A stretch of 64,000 nucleotides of DNA from UMGS1649 sp045652705. Lineage in GTDB: Bacteria; Bacillota; Clostridia; TANB77; CAG-465. The notes below the pieces were generated by a model. That model was not told the DNA's origin. It saw nothing but the letters and a program-made list of their open reading frames with translations, and did no database searches. Below, one piece after another: positions 34,063 to 41,995 of the stretch. The position numbers and the translations under genes are program-made. The first letter of the stretch is position 1. Each line of letters begins with the position of its first letter. The stretch is taken from positions 57,593-121,592 of the forward strand of contig JAZRUV010000001.1 in assembly GCA_045652705.1 (NCBI GenBank), written 5' to 3'.

Positions 34063-35457
34063 TTAGTTTATTTTTTCTAATTTTTGTCCTTCTTTAGTAT
34101 CTATTACTTTATATCCCATAGATAACAACTTATCTCTTATTTCATCAGAAAGTGCAAAGTTTTTATTTAATCTTGCTTGTTTTCTTTCTTCAAGTAAAGC
34201 TTCAATTTCTTCATTTATTTCAAGTTTAACTTCCCTTTTAAAAGGTTCTTTGTCTACATCTAAAGATAAAACTGTATCGAAGTGTTTTAGTAGTGCTGCG
34301 TAATCCTTAGATTTCACTTGAGACTTTGCAACTTCCCAAACTACTGCAAGCGCTGCTGGGAAATTAAGGTCATCATTTATAGCTGCTTTAAATCTTTCTT
34401 TTAACTCATCTATTCTAGCACCATCTACTGTATCACTTCCATTCATATGTTCTTTGTAATTTTCACGAAGTCTATTTAGCGATACTTGAGATGCTTCTAT
34501 TCCATCCCATGTGAAGTTTAGTTTATTTCCATAATGCGATGTAAATGTAAGATATCTATATGCTAAAGGTTCATAACCTCTTTCTTCTAATGTAGTAACT
34601 GTATAGCAGTTGCCTAAACTTTTAGACATCTTACCGCCATCCATCAGTAAGAACTCATTGTGAATCCAATAATTTGCTGGATTTTTACCTGTTGCACCTT
34701 TAGATTGTGCTATTTCATTTTCATGATGAATTGGAATGTGATCTACACCGCCAGTATGAATATCAAAATGTTCTCCAAGATATTTATTTCCCATTGCAGA
34801 ACATTCAATATGCCAACCAGGATAACATAGTCCCCACTGGCTTTCCCATTTCATTATATGGTTTTCTGGTGCTTTAATCCATAAAGCAAAATCCAGTGGA
34901 TTTCTCTTTTCCTCATCCACTTCAATTCTTGCCCCAGCCATTTGTTTTTCTAAATTAGCACGTGAAAGTTCTCCATAAGACGGAAGTTTAGAAGTATCAA
35001 AATAGATTCCCTTTGATGTTTCATATGCATAACCATTGTCCATTATACGTTTAACGTACTCTTCCATTTCTTTAATATGTTCTGTTGCTGGTGTTATATG
35101 TTCAGGACGTTCAATGTTAAGTTTATCTATGTCTCTTAAAAATATTTCTGTATATTTTTTAGCTATTTCCCAAGGCGATAAATTGATAAGTCTTGCTGCC
35201 TTTTGCATTTTATCTTCGCCTTCATCAGCATCTGAAACCAAGTGACCAACATCTGTTATGTTCATTACGTGGTTTAGTTTATATCCGTTATATTTTAAAA
35301 CCTTTCTTAAAGAATCCATAAAAAGATATGCTCTCATATTTCCAACATGTGCTTCACTATATACAGTTGGACCACAAGAATACATTTTTACAGTCTCTTT
35401 ATCTAAAGGTACAAATTCATCTTTTTTTCTTGTTAATGTATTATATAATTTTAACAT
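34063..35457 (-). CDS. cysS: Cysteinyl-tRNA synthetase
   Basis: 464 residues. 'MYSCGPTVYSEAHVGNMRAY' (zinc Cys and HIGH-like motif), 'GWHIECSAMG' with 'HIPIHHENE' (zinc ligands), 'MDGGKMSKSLGN' (KMSKS), and a C-terminal DALR helical region. Charges tRNA-Cys. AAGGAG precedes the ATG. It has its own promoter at 35504-35532 and no recognisable T-box, so the GC-rich element upstream appears to be a separate unit. Confidence 0.97.
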   Translation of the reverse strand: MLKLYNTLTRKKDEFVPLDKETVKMYSCGPTVYSEAHVGNMRAYLFMDSLRKVLKYNGYKLNHVMNITDVGHLVSDADEGEDKMQKAARLINLSPWEIAKKYTEIFLRDIDKLNIERPEHITPATEHIKEMEEYVKRIMDNGYAYETSKGIYFDTSKLPSYGELSRANLEKQMAGARIEVDEEKRNPLDFALWIKAPENHIMKWESQWGLCYPGWHIECSAMGNKYLGEHFDIHTGGVDHIPIHHENEIAQSKGATGKNPANYWIHNEFLLMDGGKMSKSLGNCYTVTTLEERGYEPLAYRYLTFTSHYGNKLNFTWDGIEASQVSLNRLRENYKEHMNGSDTVDGARIDELKERFKAAINDDLNFPAALAVVWEVAKSQVKSKDYAALLKHFDTVLSLDVDKEPFKREVKLEINEEIEALLEERKQARLNKNFALSDEIRDKLLSMGYKVIDTKEGQKLEKIN

Positions 35458-35503
35458 ATATCTCTTCTCCTTGCTTTACAGTTATATAATATTCTTCTTA
35501 CAT

Positions 35504-35532
35504 ATTATATATTACAAAGCCTTTATTTGCAA
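35504..35532 (-). promoter_or_regulatory. Promoter of cysS
   Basis: TTGCAA (35527-35532), 17-nt spacer, TATAAT (35504-35509), minus strand. Confidence 0.75.
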
Positions 35533-35561
35533 GGTAAAACAGCAAATATATATACAAAAGT

Positions 35562-35592
35562 GAGACACAGCTAAATAGCTGTGTCTCTTTTT
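35562..35592. terminator. Terminator at the end of the GC-rich RNA unit
   Basis: Perfect 11-bp stem GAGACACAGCT / AGCTGTGTCTC with a 4-nt loop. The T run is TTTTT on the plus strand and ACTTTTGTAT on the minus strand, so it can work in both directions. Confidence 0.8.
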
Positions 35593-35738
35593 GTAGTCGG
35601 TGCGTTCTTATAGCACCGCGAGCAGTATGCCCGCACGAAGTGCTGTGCCGCACATGACATATTCTTTTTATTACTTATTATTCGTGGACCTTGGTGCCGC
35701 CGCCAGCCGCAGACCATCACATATGCTAGTGATAATTA

Positions 35739-35783
35739 CTAGTAGTAGGGCGGGGCCACGTCTACCCGACGTCTGGTGATCAT
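35739..35783 (-). CDS. Mini-ORF 3, MITRRRVDVAPPYY
   Basis: 14 codons, ATG, with AAGGGGG 8 nt upstream, itself directly after the hairpin GGCGG-tattt-CCGCC. The peptide ends PPYY, encoded CCGCCCTACTACTAG, the same end as mini-ORF 2. Consecutive prolines are poor substrates for the ribosome, so stalling at the end of this ORF is possible. Translation is inferred from the ribosome binding site only. Confidence 0.45.
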   Translation of the reverse strand: MITRRRVDVAPPYY

Positions 35784-35850
35784 AGTTTGTTCCCCCTTGG
35801 CGGAAATACCGCCGATGTGTTTTAGTTCATGTGAGCAACTTTATCTGTTG

Positions 35851-35883
35851 CTAGTAGTAGGGTGGATTAGTGAGCCGAAACAT
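35851..35883 (-). CDS. Mini-ORF 2, MFRLTNPPYY
   Basis: 10 codons, ATG, with a full AAGGAGG 7 nt upstream, downstream of the hairpin GGGC-attt-GCCC. It ends PPYY (CCACCCTACTACTAG). The stop codon is part of the following hairpin AGCAAC / GTTGCT. Translation is inferred from the ribosome binding site only. Confidence 0.45.
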   Translation of the reverse strand: MFRLTNPPYY

Positions 35884-35932
35884 GATGTTACCTCCTTATA
35901 GCCAGGGCAAATGCCCCGCAGCCGGTGAGCAG

Positions 35933-35974
35933 TTACATTTCAAAAACAGAAAAACACTTACACGATCGTCTCAT
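35933..35974 (-). CDS. Mini-ORF 1, MRRSCKCFSVFEM
   Basis: 13 codons, ATG, with AAGGAG 9 nt upstream. It contains two Cys codons. The ribosome binding site and ORF lie inside a hairpin (GAAAAAC ... GTTTTTC followed by TGTTTTTG) that could act as an early attenuator. No PPYY ending. Confidence 0.4.
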   Translation of the reverse strand: MRRSCKCFSVFEM

Positions 35975-36047
35975 AACGTTTTTCTCCTTTACAATAAATT
36001 TGTCAGCAAGTTCATTAGTACTTGCATTTATCTTCCTGACAATTATT

Positions 36048-36076
36048 ATTATACCATATTCATAACATTTTTACAA
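36048..36076 (-). promoter_or_regulatory. Promoter of the GC-rich RNA unit
   Basis: TTGTAA (36071-36076), 17-nt spacer ending in TGG, TATAAT (36048-36053): an extended -10 promoter on the minus strand. Confidence 0.8.
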
Positions 36077-36112
36077 CACTTATGTAAACTTTTGTGGGTT
36101 TTGCTGAAACAC

Positions 36113-36691
36113 TTACTGTTCTACAATCCTAATTTTGTCAGCTTCAACACCAAACTCGTCTTCTATTATTTTTTGTATCATATTAGCTTGGGCATCTGTA
36201 AGTTTTTTATCTACTTTAACTATAACATTGTATTTATCTTCGTTTGGAACAATTACTATTTCTGTTATACCTTTAGCTTTAATGATCCCCTCAACTATAT
36301 CTATTAAATGTTTCTTCTTTACTACACCATCAAGTTTCTCTTGATATACTTTAGCCTCCTCAGCACTCGCTGTTTTACTTATTACAGCTGTATAATTTTC
36401 TTCTAATTCTGAAAACATATTATCCCTAGAAATTTTAAAACTTGTAAGAGAACTTTTTGAATTTTTATTATTGTATATTGTTGCGTTTTTATCTAAATTC
36501 CCTACAACATCCGCATATACCCCAACATCATTACTAGACGAAAATAGATAGACTTCATCACTATTTACTTTCATTGTTTGACCTAAATTTTCTTCTCTTT
36601 TAGGGTCATATTTGTAGTTTATATAACCTGCTATCATTATCATGAAGGAAATAGATAGCATTGCCAGTTGACCTCTTTTTATAATTTTCAT
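36113..36691 (-). CDS. spoIIIAH: Stage III sporulation protein AH
   Basis: ATG 36691 (MKIIKRGQLAML) is taken, with GGGATG upstream; an in-frame ATG two codons earlier is possible. One N-terminal transmembrane helix, a variable linker, then the YscJ/FliF-like ring-building domain ('KKKHLIDIVEGIIKAKGITEIVIV', 'DAQANMIQKIIEDEF'). The mother-cell part of the SpoIIQ-SpoIIIAH channel between mother cell and forespore. Last gene of the spoIIIA operon. Confidence 0.93.
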   Translation of the reverse strand: MKIIKRGQLAMLSISFMIMIAGYINYKYDPKREENLGQTMKVNSDEVYLFSSSNDVGVYADVVGNLDKNATIYNNKNSKSSLTSFKISRDNMFSELEENYTAVISKTASAEEAKVYQEKLDGVVKKKHLIDIVEGIIKAKGITEIVIVPNEDKYNVIVKVDKKLTDAQANMIQKIIEDEFGVEADKIRIVEQ

Positions 36692-36707
36692 AAACATCCC
36701 ACACTTT

Positions 36708-37241
36708 CTAATTTACAAATATTTGTACTTTATGTAGCGGTACGTTTGTAACCATGGCAACCGCCTCTTTAATCTCTAGTTTTGTATTTTCATAAATATT
36801 TCCATTTACTACAACTATAGCTCCTGTTGCTTCAGCTGTTTGTTTGCTTTCTAAAAGTGCATTTTTGCCACTTCCTTCGCCTTCGTATGCTACAGTCTTT
36901 TCTACTGTTTTTTTACTGCTAGTTCTATCATCTTCTGTTGTTGTATCTATATTTTCTTTTGTATCATAAACGGGTATTATTTTTTCTGTTGATGAATAGC
37001 TTATCATAACACTTGCAGACTCTACGCCATTTATTTTAGATATAACATTAGCCAGTCTTGTTTCTGTACTTTCTGTAATATTCACAATATTTTCACTTAA
37101 CACTGATGTTGTTCTATCTTTATTTTTATCACTATTAAATATACTATTAAATGATATTAAAACTATTACAAGAAGTACTAAAATTAGTATCAAATTACTT
37201 GTTTTTTTATCCTTATTTAAAAGTTCCTTTAGTTTTTCCAT
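36708..37241 (-). CDS. spoIIIAG: Stage III sporulation protein AG
   Basis: ATG 37241 (MEKLKELLNKD) is taken, as AAGGAG is 10 nt upstream; the ATG at 37250 abuts the site and overlaps spoIIIAF. One transmembrane helix (about 20-40), then an extracytoplasmic ring-building motif ('VISKINGVESASVMISYSS' and 'VNGNIYENTKLEIKEAVAMVTN'). SpoIIIAG forms a large ring in the intermembrane channel during engulfment. Confidence 0.93.
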   Translation of the reverse strand: MEKLKELLNKDKKTSNLILILVLLVIVLISFNSIFNSDKNKDRTTSVLSENIVNITESTETRLANVISKINGVESASVMISYSSTEKIIPVYDTKENIDTTTEDDRTSSKKTVEKTVAYEGEGSGKNALLESKQTAEATGAIVVVNGNIYENTKLEIKEAVAMVTNVPLHKVQIFVN

Positions 37242-37242
37242 A

Positions 37243-37740
37243 TTATTCATTCTCCTTAATTACGTTTATTAAGTCTGCTTGTATGCTATATGTTCCTGCA
37301 ACATAATCTATAATCTCTCCTGCCACCCTAACTTCAGGCAAGTTTTTAACATATATGTCTATATCCTCAATTAAATAATCTTCTGTTAACGTTATCCTTA
37401 CTTTACTCACATTATATTTTGTGAAATTTTGTTTACATTTAGCTGCTATTTCCTCTTCCATATTTTCTCTAGTTGACGAAAGAATTATTTTATTTTTTAC
37501 GTTGCTAAAATCATATTCTTTTACTTCTATTTTACTTTTAATACTATCTACGGCATTAGATATCGTCGCCACAACACTTTCACTTTCAAACAAATTTAAG
37601 ACAGGACTAATCAGTGTAAGTATTATAACAAGAGAAACTAACACCCCTATATATTTCTTAAGTTTGTTTTCTGGAAGTATTAACTCTAAAATTATACAAA
37701 ACATACATATATATATTATTGTAGATATATATTCACTCAT
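37243..37740 (-). CDS. spoIIIAF: Stage III sporulation protein AF
   Basis: 165 residues: two N-terminal transmembrane helices ('ISTIIYICMFCIILELILP' and 'YIGVLVSLVIILTLISPVL') and a ring-building-type extracytoplasmic domain. Part of the spoIIIA secretion-like channel. It starts 1 nt after the end of spoIIIAE. Confidence 0.92.
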   Translation of the reverse strand: MSEYISTIIYICMFCIILELILPENKLKKYIGVLVSLVIILTLISPVLNLFESESVVATISNAVDSIKSKIEVKEYDFSNVKNKIILSSTRENMEEEIAAKCKQNFTKYNVSKVRITLTEDYLIEDIDIYVKNLPEVRVAGEIIDYVAGTYSIQADLINVIKENE

Positions 37741-37741
37741 T

Positions 37742-38878
37742 CTAAGACGCCACCTTTCCCATCAAATTTATAACTACGCCTATCCCTATTACAAAAGTTA
37801 CTATAACTCCAATCATTATCCCTAAAAGTGTTTTGTATTGTTTAGACATAGACTCGCACAAATTTGTAATTTTACTATCTGTATTTAATAGTTCAGAAAC
37901 TGCCGAAAGAACAAAACACATAAAGCTACAAAGTATTATTTTAATAATTGGAATAAGAGAGCCAATTACGATTACAACTATACCAATTATTCCAGCAGCT
38001 TTTCCAATTATTTCCGACGCTCCCATTACAACTTCTAAGCTATCTGATACAAATTTACCTACAACAGGCACCAGATTAGATACTGCTGCTTGTGTTGTTT
38101 TTACTGTAACTTCATCTATACTTGTTGTAACACTTCCCTCAAGCTCCATTATTCCTAAAAACACTGTAAATACAATTCCTATAGTCCACATAGCAGTAGA
38201 AGAAAATATTTTAGATAATTTATCCACCTTTATTCCATCGGACATATTAGATATTATTTTAAATACTAGAGATGCAGTAAGAAGTGGTAATATTATATAT
38301 GTAATAACCACGCCAATAAGACTTGTTACAAACAAAAGCACAGGTCCAATTATTCCACTAGTTACAATTTCTCCTGTGGCTATTAGTATTGCGAGCATAA
38401 ATGGTGAAACTATTTCCATAACACCTGTAATTAATCCTACTGTATCACTAAACACCTTTATAATTGAAAAATATGAATTAAGCAACATTGATACAACTAC
38501 AAGAAAACCAAGTAGAGACGTTACCTTAGACACAGTACTATCTTTTTCAAGTTCTATTCCTTTAATGATTGCCATTAAAATTATTACAATTAATACCGAA
38601 ACTGTTGTTTTTAATGCTATCCTTATTTCATAAAACAATTTCTCTATTACAAAGTTTCCGATTATACCATAATCTATTCCTTTGCCCGTTATTAATTCTT
38701 GAGCCATATTATCTATATCTATTTCGTCATCTGTATATTGTTTTAATGTGCCAATAAGCGAATTCATATCTAATTCACCTGCTACATCATTTACATCTAT
38801 TGCATATATAGTAGAAAAAGTAAATATACAAAAAATATATACTGCTAATAAAATAAATGTTTTCTTTAGTTTTACCAT
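37742..38878 (-). CDS. spoIIIAE: Stage III sporulation protein AE
   Basis: 378 residues: signal-type N-terminus ('KKTFILLAVYIFCIFTFSTIYA'), a short extracytoplasmic part, then about seven transmembrane helices. 'GIIGPVLLFVTSLIGVVITYIILPLL' is typical of this polytopic component of the SpoIIIA complex. It lies 8 nt after spoIIIAD. Confidence 0.95.
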   Translation of the reverse strand: MVKLKKTFILLAVYIFCIFTFSTIYAIDVNDVAGELDMNSLIGTLKQYTDDEIDIDNMAQELITGKGIDYGIIGNFVIEKLFYEIRIALKTTVSVLIVIILMAIIKGIELEKDSTVSKVTSLLGFLVVVSMLLNSYFSIIKVFSDTVGLITGVMEIVSPFMLAILIATGEIVTSGIIGPVLLFVTSLIGVVITYIILPLLTASLVFKIISNMSDGIKVDKLSKIFSSTAMWTIGIVFTVFLGIMELEGSVTTSIDEVTVKTTQAAVSNLVPVVGKFVSDSLEVVMGASEIIGKAAGIIGIVVIVIGSLIPIIKIILCSFMCFVLSAVSELLNTDSKITNLCESMSKQYKTLLGIMIGVIVTFVIGIGVVINLMGKVAS

Positions 38879-38885
38879 AACTCAC

Positions 38886-39272
38886 CTACAAAATATTAAG
38901 CACTGTAGAAATTACTGATGTTAAAATTGGTATTGTAAGAACAACAATAGATATCTTCCCTAGCATTTCAACTTTAGATGCAATTGCACTGTTTCCTGCA
39001 TCTTTACATATATTACTTGCAAGTTCAATTACATAAGAAATCCCTGTTACTTTTAAAAGAAGTGTTAAATACTCTTTATTTATCCCAGATTTTTCTACTA
39101 AACTTTCTAGAAGCAACGTAATACTTTCAAGCTTTAAGAGTACAAGCGTAAATAATATAATCGCAGTAATTATTGTAACTACTAGAGCAAAATCATCCTT
39201 TTTTACAGATTTAAGTATAGTAATTAAAAGCACCGCTACTATACTTAATGACACTATTTTATATATATCCAT
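38886..39272 (-). CDS. spoIIIAD: Stage III sporulation protein AD
   Basis: 128 residues with three to four transmembrane helices: 'IVSLSIVAVLLITILKSVKKDD', 'EYLTLLLKVTGISYVIELASNICKDAGNSAIASKVE' (conserved core) and 'KISIVVLTIPILTSVI'. Membrane component of the SpoIIIA complex. Confidence 0.95.
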   Translation of the reverse strand: MDIYKIVSLSIVAVLLITILKSVKKDDFALVVTIITAIILFTLVLLKLESITLLLESLVEKSGINKEYLTLLLKVTGISYVIELASNICKDAGNSAIASKVEMLGKISIVVLTIPILTSVISTVLNIL

Positions 39273-39281
39273 ATTTCCTCG

Positions 39282-39476
39282 CTACAAACCAAACATTGTT
39301 TTTACACTACCAAAAAGAGAACTTATTTCTTTTGCAACTATCATAAGTACAATTACAAGGCCTGTTATAGTTACCATCATTGCTTGGTCATCACGTCCCG
39401 CTTTAGATAACACTTGATTTAACACTGCCACAAGTATTCCAAGTCCTGCTATCTTTAGTAATAAATCTACACTCAT
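39282..39476 (-). CDS. spoIIIAC: Stage III sporulation protein AC
   Basis: 64 residues with two transmembrane helices separated by 'VLSKAGRDDQAMMVT', the near-invariant SpoIIIAC loop. Membrane component of the SpoIIIA complex. It lies 9 nt upstream of spoIIIAD. Confidence 0.96.
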   Translation of the reverse strand: MSVDLLLKIAGLGILVAVLNQVLSKAGRDDQAMMVTITGLVIVLMIVAKEISSLFGSVKTMFGL

Positions 39477-39489
39477 AAATACCTCCCAC

Positions 39490-39999
39490 TTAAATAAATA
39501 CTATTGCTATCATAAGGCCTGTTGCAAGTCCCACTGTTTTATATAGTTTAGAATTTTTCTTTTTTGCTTCTATTGAATCTTGTAATTGGTTTTTAAGTGT
39601 CACACTTGTCATATTAATAATCCCCGATTGGCCATCAACATCACTTTTCCCAAGTGTTATTATTCCATTTGAAATTGTTTGTATATCATAAGGGGTAAGC
39701 TCACTAAGTTTTGCAATTTCATTTGTTATTTTCTCATTTGATACGTTGTACTGTAAAAGTTCAAAGCTTACTGCCCCCATTACTTCTTTTAAAGGCGTTA
39801 TCATATTTTGTCTTATAGATTCAATAGCATTTGGTATAGGTGTTAATGTGTACTGTATTTCATTTCTTATTCCTTCAAAAAGCATAATAGCCTCTCTTAA
39901 AATGTATTCTCTGCTTTCATATCTTTTAGATTTAATAATACCAAGTGCTGTACATACTATAATTATCCCAAGAGCAATTAATAATTTTAAAACTAACAT
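39490..39999 (-). CDS. spoIIIAB: Stage III sporulation protein AB
   Basis: ATG 39999 (MLVLKLLIALG) is chosen because GGAGGAAATT precedes it; an earlier ATG at 40059 lies within spoIIIAA. N-terminal transmembrane helix, a cytoplasmic GspF-like helical domain ('LREAIMLFEGIRNEIQYTLTPI', 'LGKSDVDGQSGIINM') and a C-terminal transmembrane helix. The short spacing to its neighbours supports operon transcription. Confidence 0.94.
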   Translation of the reverse strand: MLVLKLLIALGIIIVCTALGIIKSKRYESREYILREAIMLFEGIRNEIQYTLTPIPNAIESIRQNMITPLKEVMGAVSFELLQYNVSNEKITNEIAKLSELTPYDIQTISNGIITLGKSDVDGQSGIINMTSVTLKNQLQDSIEAKKKNSKLYKTVGLATGLMIAIVFI

Positions 40000-40895
40000 A
40001 CAATTTCCTCCATAACGCTTAAATTTGTATAAATTTTTTCTATACTTCCTATTCCACATTTTTTAGATAAAATTATTACTGTATCTAAATAACCTTCATC
40101 TATTATTCTTTTCATAGAGCCTCTTGTTATATCTTCAAAGTGTTTTCCATGCATTGTTGTAATAAATGCAACCCCACTTTTACAAAGATATTTTATAGCT
40201 TCTACATCTTGCTTATTTCCTATTTCATCGGTACAAACTACATCTGGCGCAAGACTTCTTATCGCCATTTGCATCCCTAGTGATTTATCTACAAACGAAA
40301 TCACATCTGTTCTATCTCCTAAATTAAGCGAAGATTTCCCATCATACATGGCAGCAATTTCTCCCCTTTCGTCTATCACTGATACATTGTAACCATATTC
40401 ACTTAAATTACGTATTATATCTCTTAAAAGTGTAGTCTTTCCAAGTCCTGGTGGCGAAATAATAATGGTATTTTTAATCACACCATCTTGTACAATTTTG
40501 TCTATGATGCCATCCGAAATTCCTATAAACTCCTGAGATACACGTATGTTCATCGAGCTTATCTCTTTTACGTTTTTTATTTTCCCATCTAGTACAACAA
40601 TTTCACCAGCTATTCCAATTCTATTTCCTCCTTCGATTGTTATAAAGCCTTTATTAATATCATTTTGTACAGAATAAATACTATTTGATGAGACATTACT
40701 TAAGATTTTTATTAAATCCTGCTTAGAAACGTTAATATTTAATTCTCTTTCTATCCCACCAAAATATACTCTTACATTTTTACCTACTCTAAGTCTTATT
40801 TCTGTTACACTTTCTTTATCTTCTAGTGTTTCAATACTAACTTTAATCTCATTAGGTAATATCTTTGTAATATTTTCTATCACTTCACTCACCAC
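39993..40895 (-). CDS. spoIIIAA: Stage III sporulation protein AA (secretion-type ATPase)
   Basis: The conserved part begins near residue 36 of the longest frame, so a GTG start at 40895-40883 is used (GTG GTG AGT GAA GTG; the exact GTG is uncertain). Walker A 'IISPPGLGKTTLLRDIIRNL', 'SVIDERGEIAAMY', Walker B/switch 'LAPDVVCTDEIGN' and 'CKSGVAFITTMHG' identify the type II/IV secretion-like ATPase that energises the SpoIIIA-SpoIIQ channel. First gene of the operon. A sigma-E-like sequence (CAATATT, 15 nt, GTATAGTT) lies just upstream. Confidence 0.94.
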   Translation of the reverse strand: MVSEVIENITKILPNEIKVSIETLEDKESVTEIRLRVGKNVRVYFGGIERELNINVSKQDLIKILSNVSSNSIYSVQNDINKGFITIEGGNRIGIAGEIVVLDGKIKNVKEISSMNIRVSQEFIGISDGIIDKIVQDGVIKNTIIISPPGLGKTTLLRDIIRNLSEYGYNVSVIDERGEIAAMYDGKSSLNLGDRTDVISFVDKSLGMQMAIRSLAPDVVCTDEIGNKQDVEAIKYLCKSGVAFITTMHGKHFEDITRGSMKRIIDEGYLDTVIILSKKCGIGSIEKIYTNLSVMEEIVC

Positions 40896-40978
40896 TATAA
40901 CTATACAATACAAGCTATACGAATATTGTAATATTTTAGATAAGCTTAATAAAAGTTTTAGACGTATTAGTCGAAAAA

Positions 40979-41007
40979 AGAAGTTCACACAATTTGTGTG
41001 AACTTCT
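40979..41007 (-). terminator. Terminator of the three-paralog unit
   Basis: Perfect stem AGAAGTTCACACA / TGTGTGAACTTCT with T6 on the minus strand. Confidence 0.95.
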
Positions 41008-41013
41008 AAAAGT

Positions 41014-41286
41014 TTAATTAATTAATGTATCTAATATTTCTTCTACATTAACACCTTCAGTCTCTTCAAAGTGTATAATGCAGTAGTTTACTGTTGTATA
41101 TGCTTCATTTCTGGGTACATTTATCTTTGCATCAGGATAGCAGGCCAATTTTTCTTTTAGCCAATTTTTTACTTTGTCTTTGTCTGCCTCTACAGGACTT
41201 CTGGAAGTTTGCATCGTACTAGCAAAATGCCATCCAACAAGAGAGCTTGGCTTATGAACAACAAGAACTGCTACATATTTAGACAT
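41014..41286 (-). CDS. Small paralogous protein 3 of 3, unknown
   Basis: 90 residues beginning SKYVAVLVVHK, with 'KVKNWLKEKLACYPDAKI' and ending 'CIIHFEETEGVNVEEILDTL'. It aligns by eye with the two genes upstream over its whole length: first strand ending in A-(T/H), a helix with W(L/I)E/K, a Pro-Glu/Asp turn, a last strand I-I-(A/S/H)-F and a C-terminal amphipathic helix. Looks like a ferredoxin-like alpha/beta fold. Function unknown. Confidence 0.6.
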   Translation of the reverse strand: MSKYVAVLVVHKPSSLVGWHFASTMQTSRSPVEADKDKVKNWLKEKLACYPDAKINVPRNEAYTTVNYCIIHFEETEGVNVEEILDTLIN

Positions 41287-41302
41287 ACTTTTCCTCCAAA
41301 TG

Positions 41303-41563
41303 TTAAAACATCATAATTAAGCTTTTCAGCATAGTCTCTACATTTTCCTTTTCGCTCTCTTCAAATGAAATAATGCAGTGTTCTACTCTATAATACTTTT
41401 CAGGATATGCTTTTTTTATAGTTTCAATCCATTTTTCAGCTTGAGCTTTTGTTTCTTGAGTTGGACTTTTTTGAACAAGTCTTGTAACACGTCCCAATTG
41501 TTCGGGGTCCAGTCCACATGTATAGCTGTGTGTCGCCTGAAAAATTGCAATGTATTTTAACAT
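41303..41563 (-). CDS. Small paralogous protein 2 of 3, unknown
   Basis: 86 residues: 'MLKYIAIFQATHSYTCG', 'AEKWIETIKKAYPEKYYRVE', then 'CIISFEESEKENVETMLKSL'. Clear paralog of its neighbours. AGGAGAG precedes the ATG. No known domain recognised. Confidence 0.6.
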   Translation of the reverse strand: MLKYIAIFQATHSYTCGLDPEQLGRVTRLVQKSPTQETKAQAEKWIETIKKAYPEKYYRVEHCIISFEESEKENVETMLKSLIMMF

Positions 41564-41602
41564 ACTATCTCTCCTTTAGGAAGATTCTATTGTTTTATCT
41601 TA

Positions 41603-41854
41603 TTAGAAAACGTGCATCAAACTTTCAAGCATATATTCAGCATTCTCACTTTGATCAGTATCAAAAGCAATAATTCCTGAAGACACAATATAGCTTAATT
41701 CCGGATACTTCTTGGTGTTTTCTTCTAACCATTCTTTGGCAGAAGCATCATCCTCACATACAGGGCTCATATAATTCCTATGGCTCGGTCCTGTGTGATA
41801 CATTGCTAAAGCCTCCCGGTTTGTCGCTTGAATAATTGCCACATACTTTAACAT
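41603..41854 (-). CDS. Small paralogous protein 1 of 3, unknown
   Basis: 83 residues: 'MLKYVAIIQATNREALAMYH', 'AKEWLEENTKKYPELSYIVS', then 'GIIAFDTDQSENAEYMLESL'. First of three tandem paralogs on one strand. Upstream lies the inverted repeat TTACAGG-N6-CCTGTAA. GGGAGG precedes the ATG. Confidence 0.6.
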   Translation of the reverse strand: MLKYVAIIQATNREALAMYHTGPSHRNYMSPVCEDDASAKEWLEENTKKYPELSYIVSSGIIAFDTDQSENAEYMLESLMHVF

Positions 41855-41884
41855 ACTTGTTCCTCCCTTAATATATTAATATTT

Positions 41885-41904
41885 TTACAGGCTATAACCT
41901 GTAA
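41885..41904. promoter_or_regulatory. Inverted repeat upstream of the paralog unit
   Basis: TTACAGG-N6-CCTGTAA, a perfect 7-bp palindrome with a 6-nt centre, about 30-50 nt before the first start codon. Shape and position fit an operator for a dimeric repressor or a leader hairpin. Confidence 0.45.
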
Positions 41905-41972
41905 GTTTTGGTAAAAACATTTTGTTCATATATTATACCAAAATTTCACTAAAATGCAAGTATATATCGTTA

Positions 41973-41994
41973 AAAGGAGGCCACCGCCTCCTTT
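41973..41994 (-). terminator. Terminator of the glycosidase gene
   Basis: AAAGGAGG / CCTCCTTT stem with a GC loop and TTTT on the minus strand, directly after the stop codon. Confidence 0.85.
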
Positions 41995-41995
41995 A

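Larger units (their letters stand above)
35562..36041 (-). ncRNA. GC-rich stand-alone RNA with three SD-preceded mini-ORFs
   Basis: An extended -10 promoter at 36048-36076 and the terminator at 35562-35592 bound a ~475-nt minus-strand unit. It is far more GC-rich than the surroundings and full of short hairpins (GGCGG-tattt-CCGCC, GGGC-attt-GCCC, AGCAAC-N7-GTTGCT, CGGTGC-N9-GCACCG). Two successive modules have the same order: GC hairpin, strong Shine-Dalgarno, ATG, short ORF ending CCNCCCTACTACTAG, hairpin. I do not recognise it as RNase P, tmRNA, SRP, 6S RNA or a T-box. It could be a structured RNA, a micropeptide operon or a leader that has lost its target gene. Confidence 0.6.

Noticed and set aside
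35597..35640. T-box-like AGCACCGCGAG on the plus strand near cysS
   Set aside because: It is in the wrong orientation for cysS, no plus-strand gene follows, and no specifier stem or other T-box feature is seen.
37833..38633. 266-codon plus-strand ORF opposite spoIIIAE
   Set aside because: Shadow of a well-supported sporulation gene; no ribosome binding site and Ile/Thr-only low complexity.
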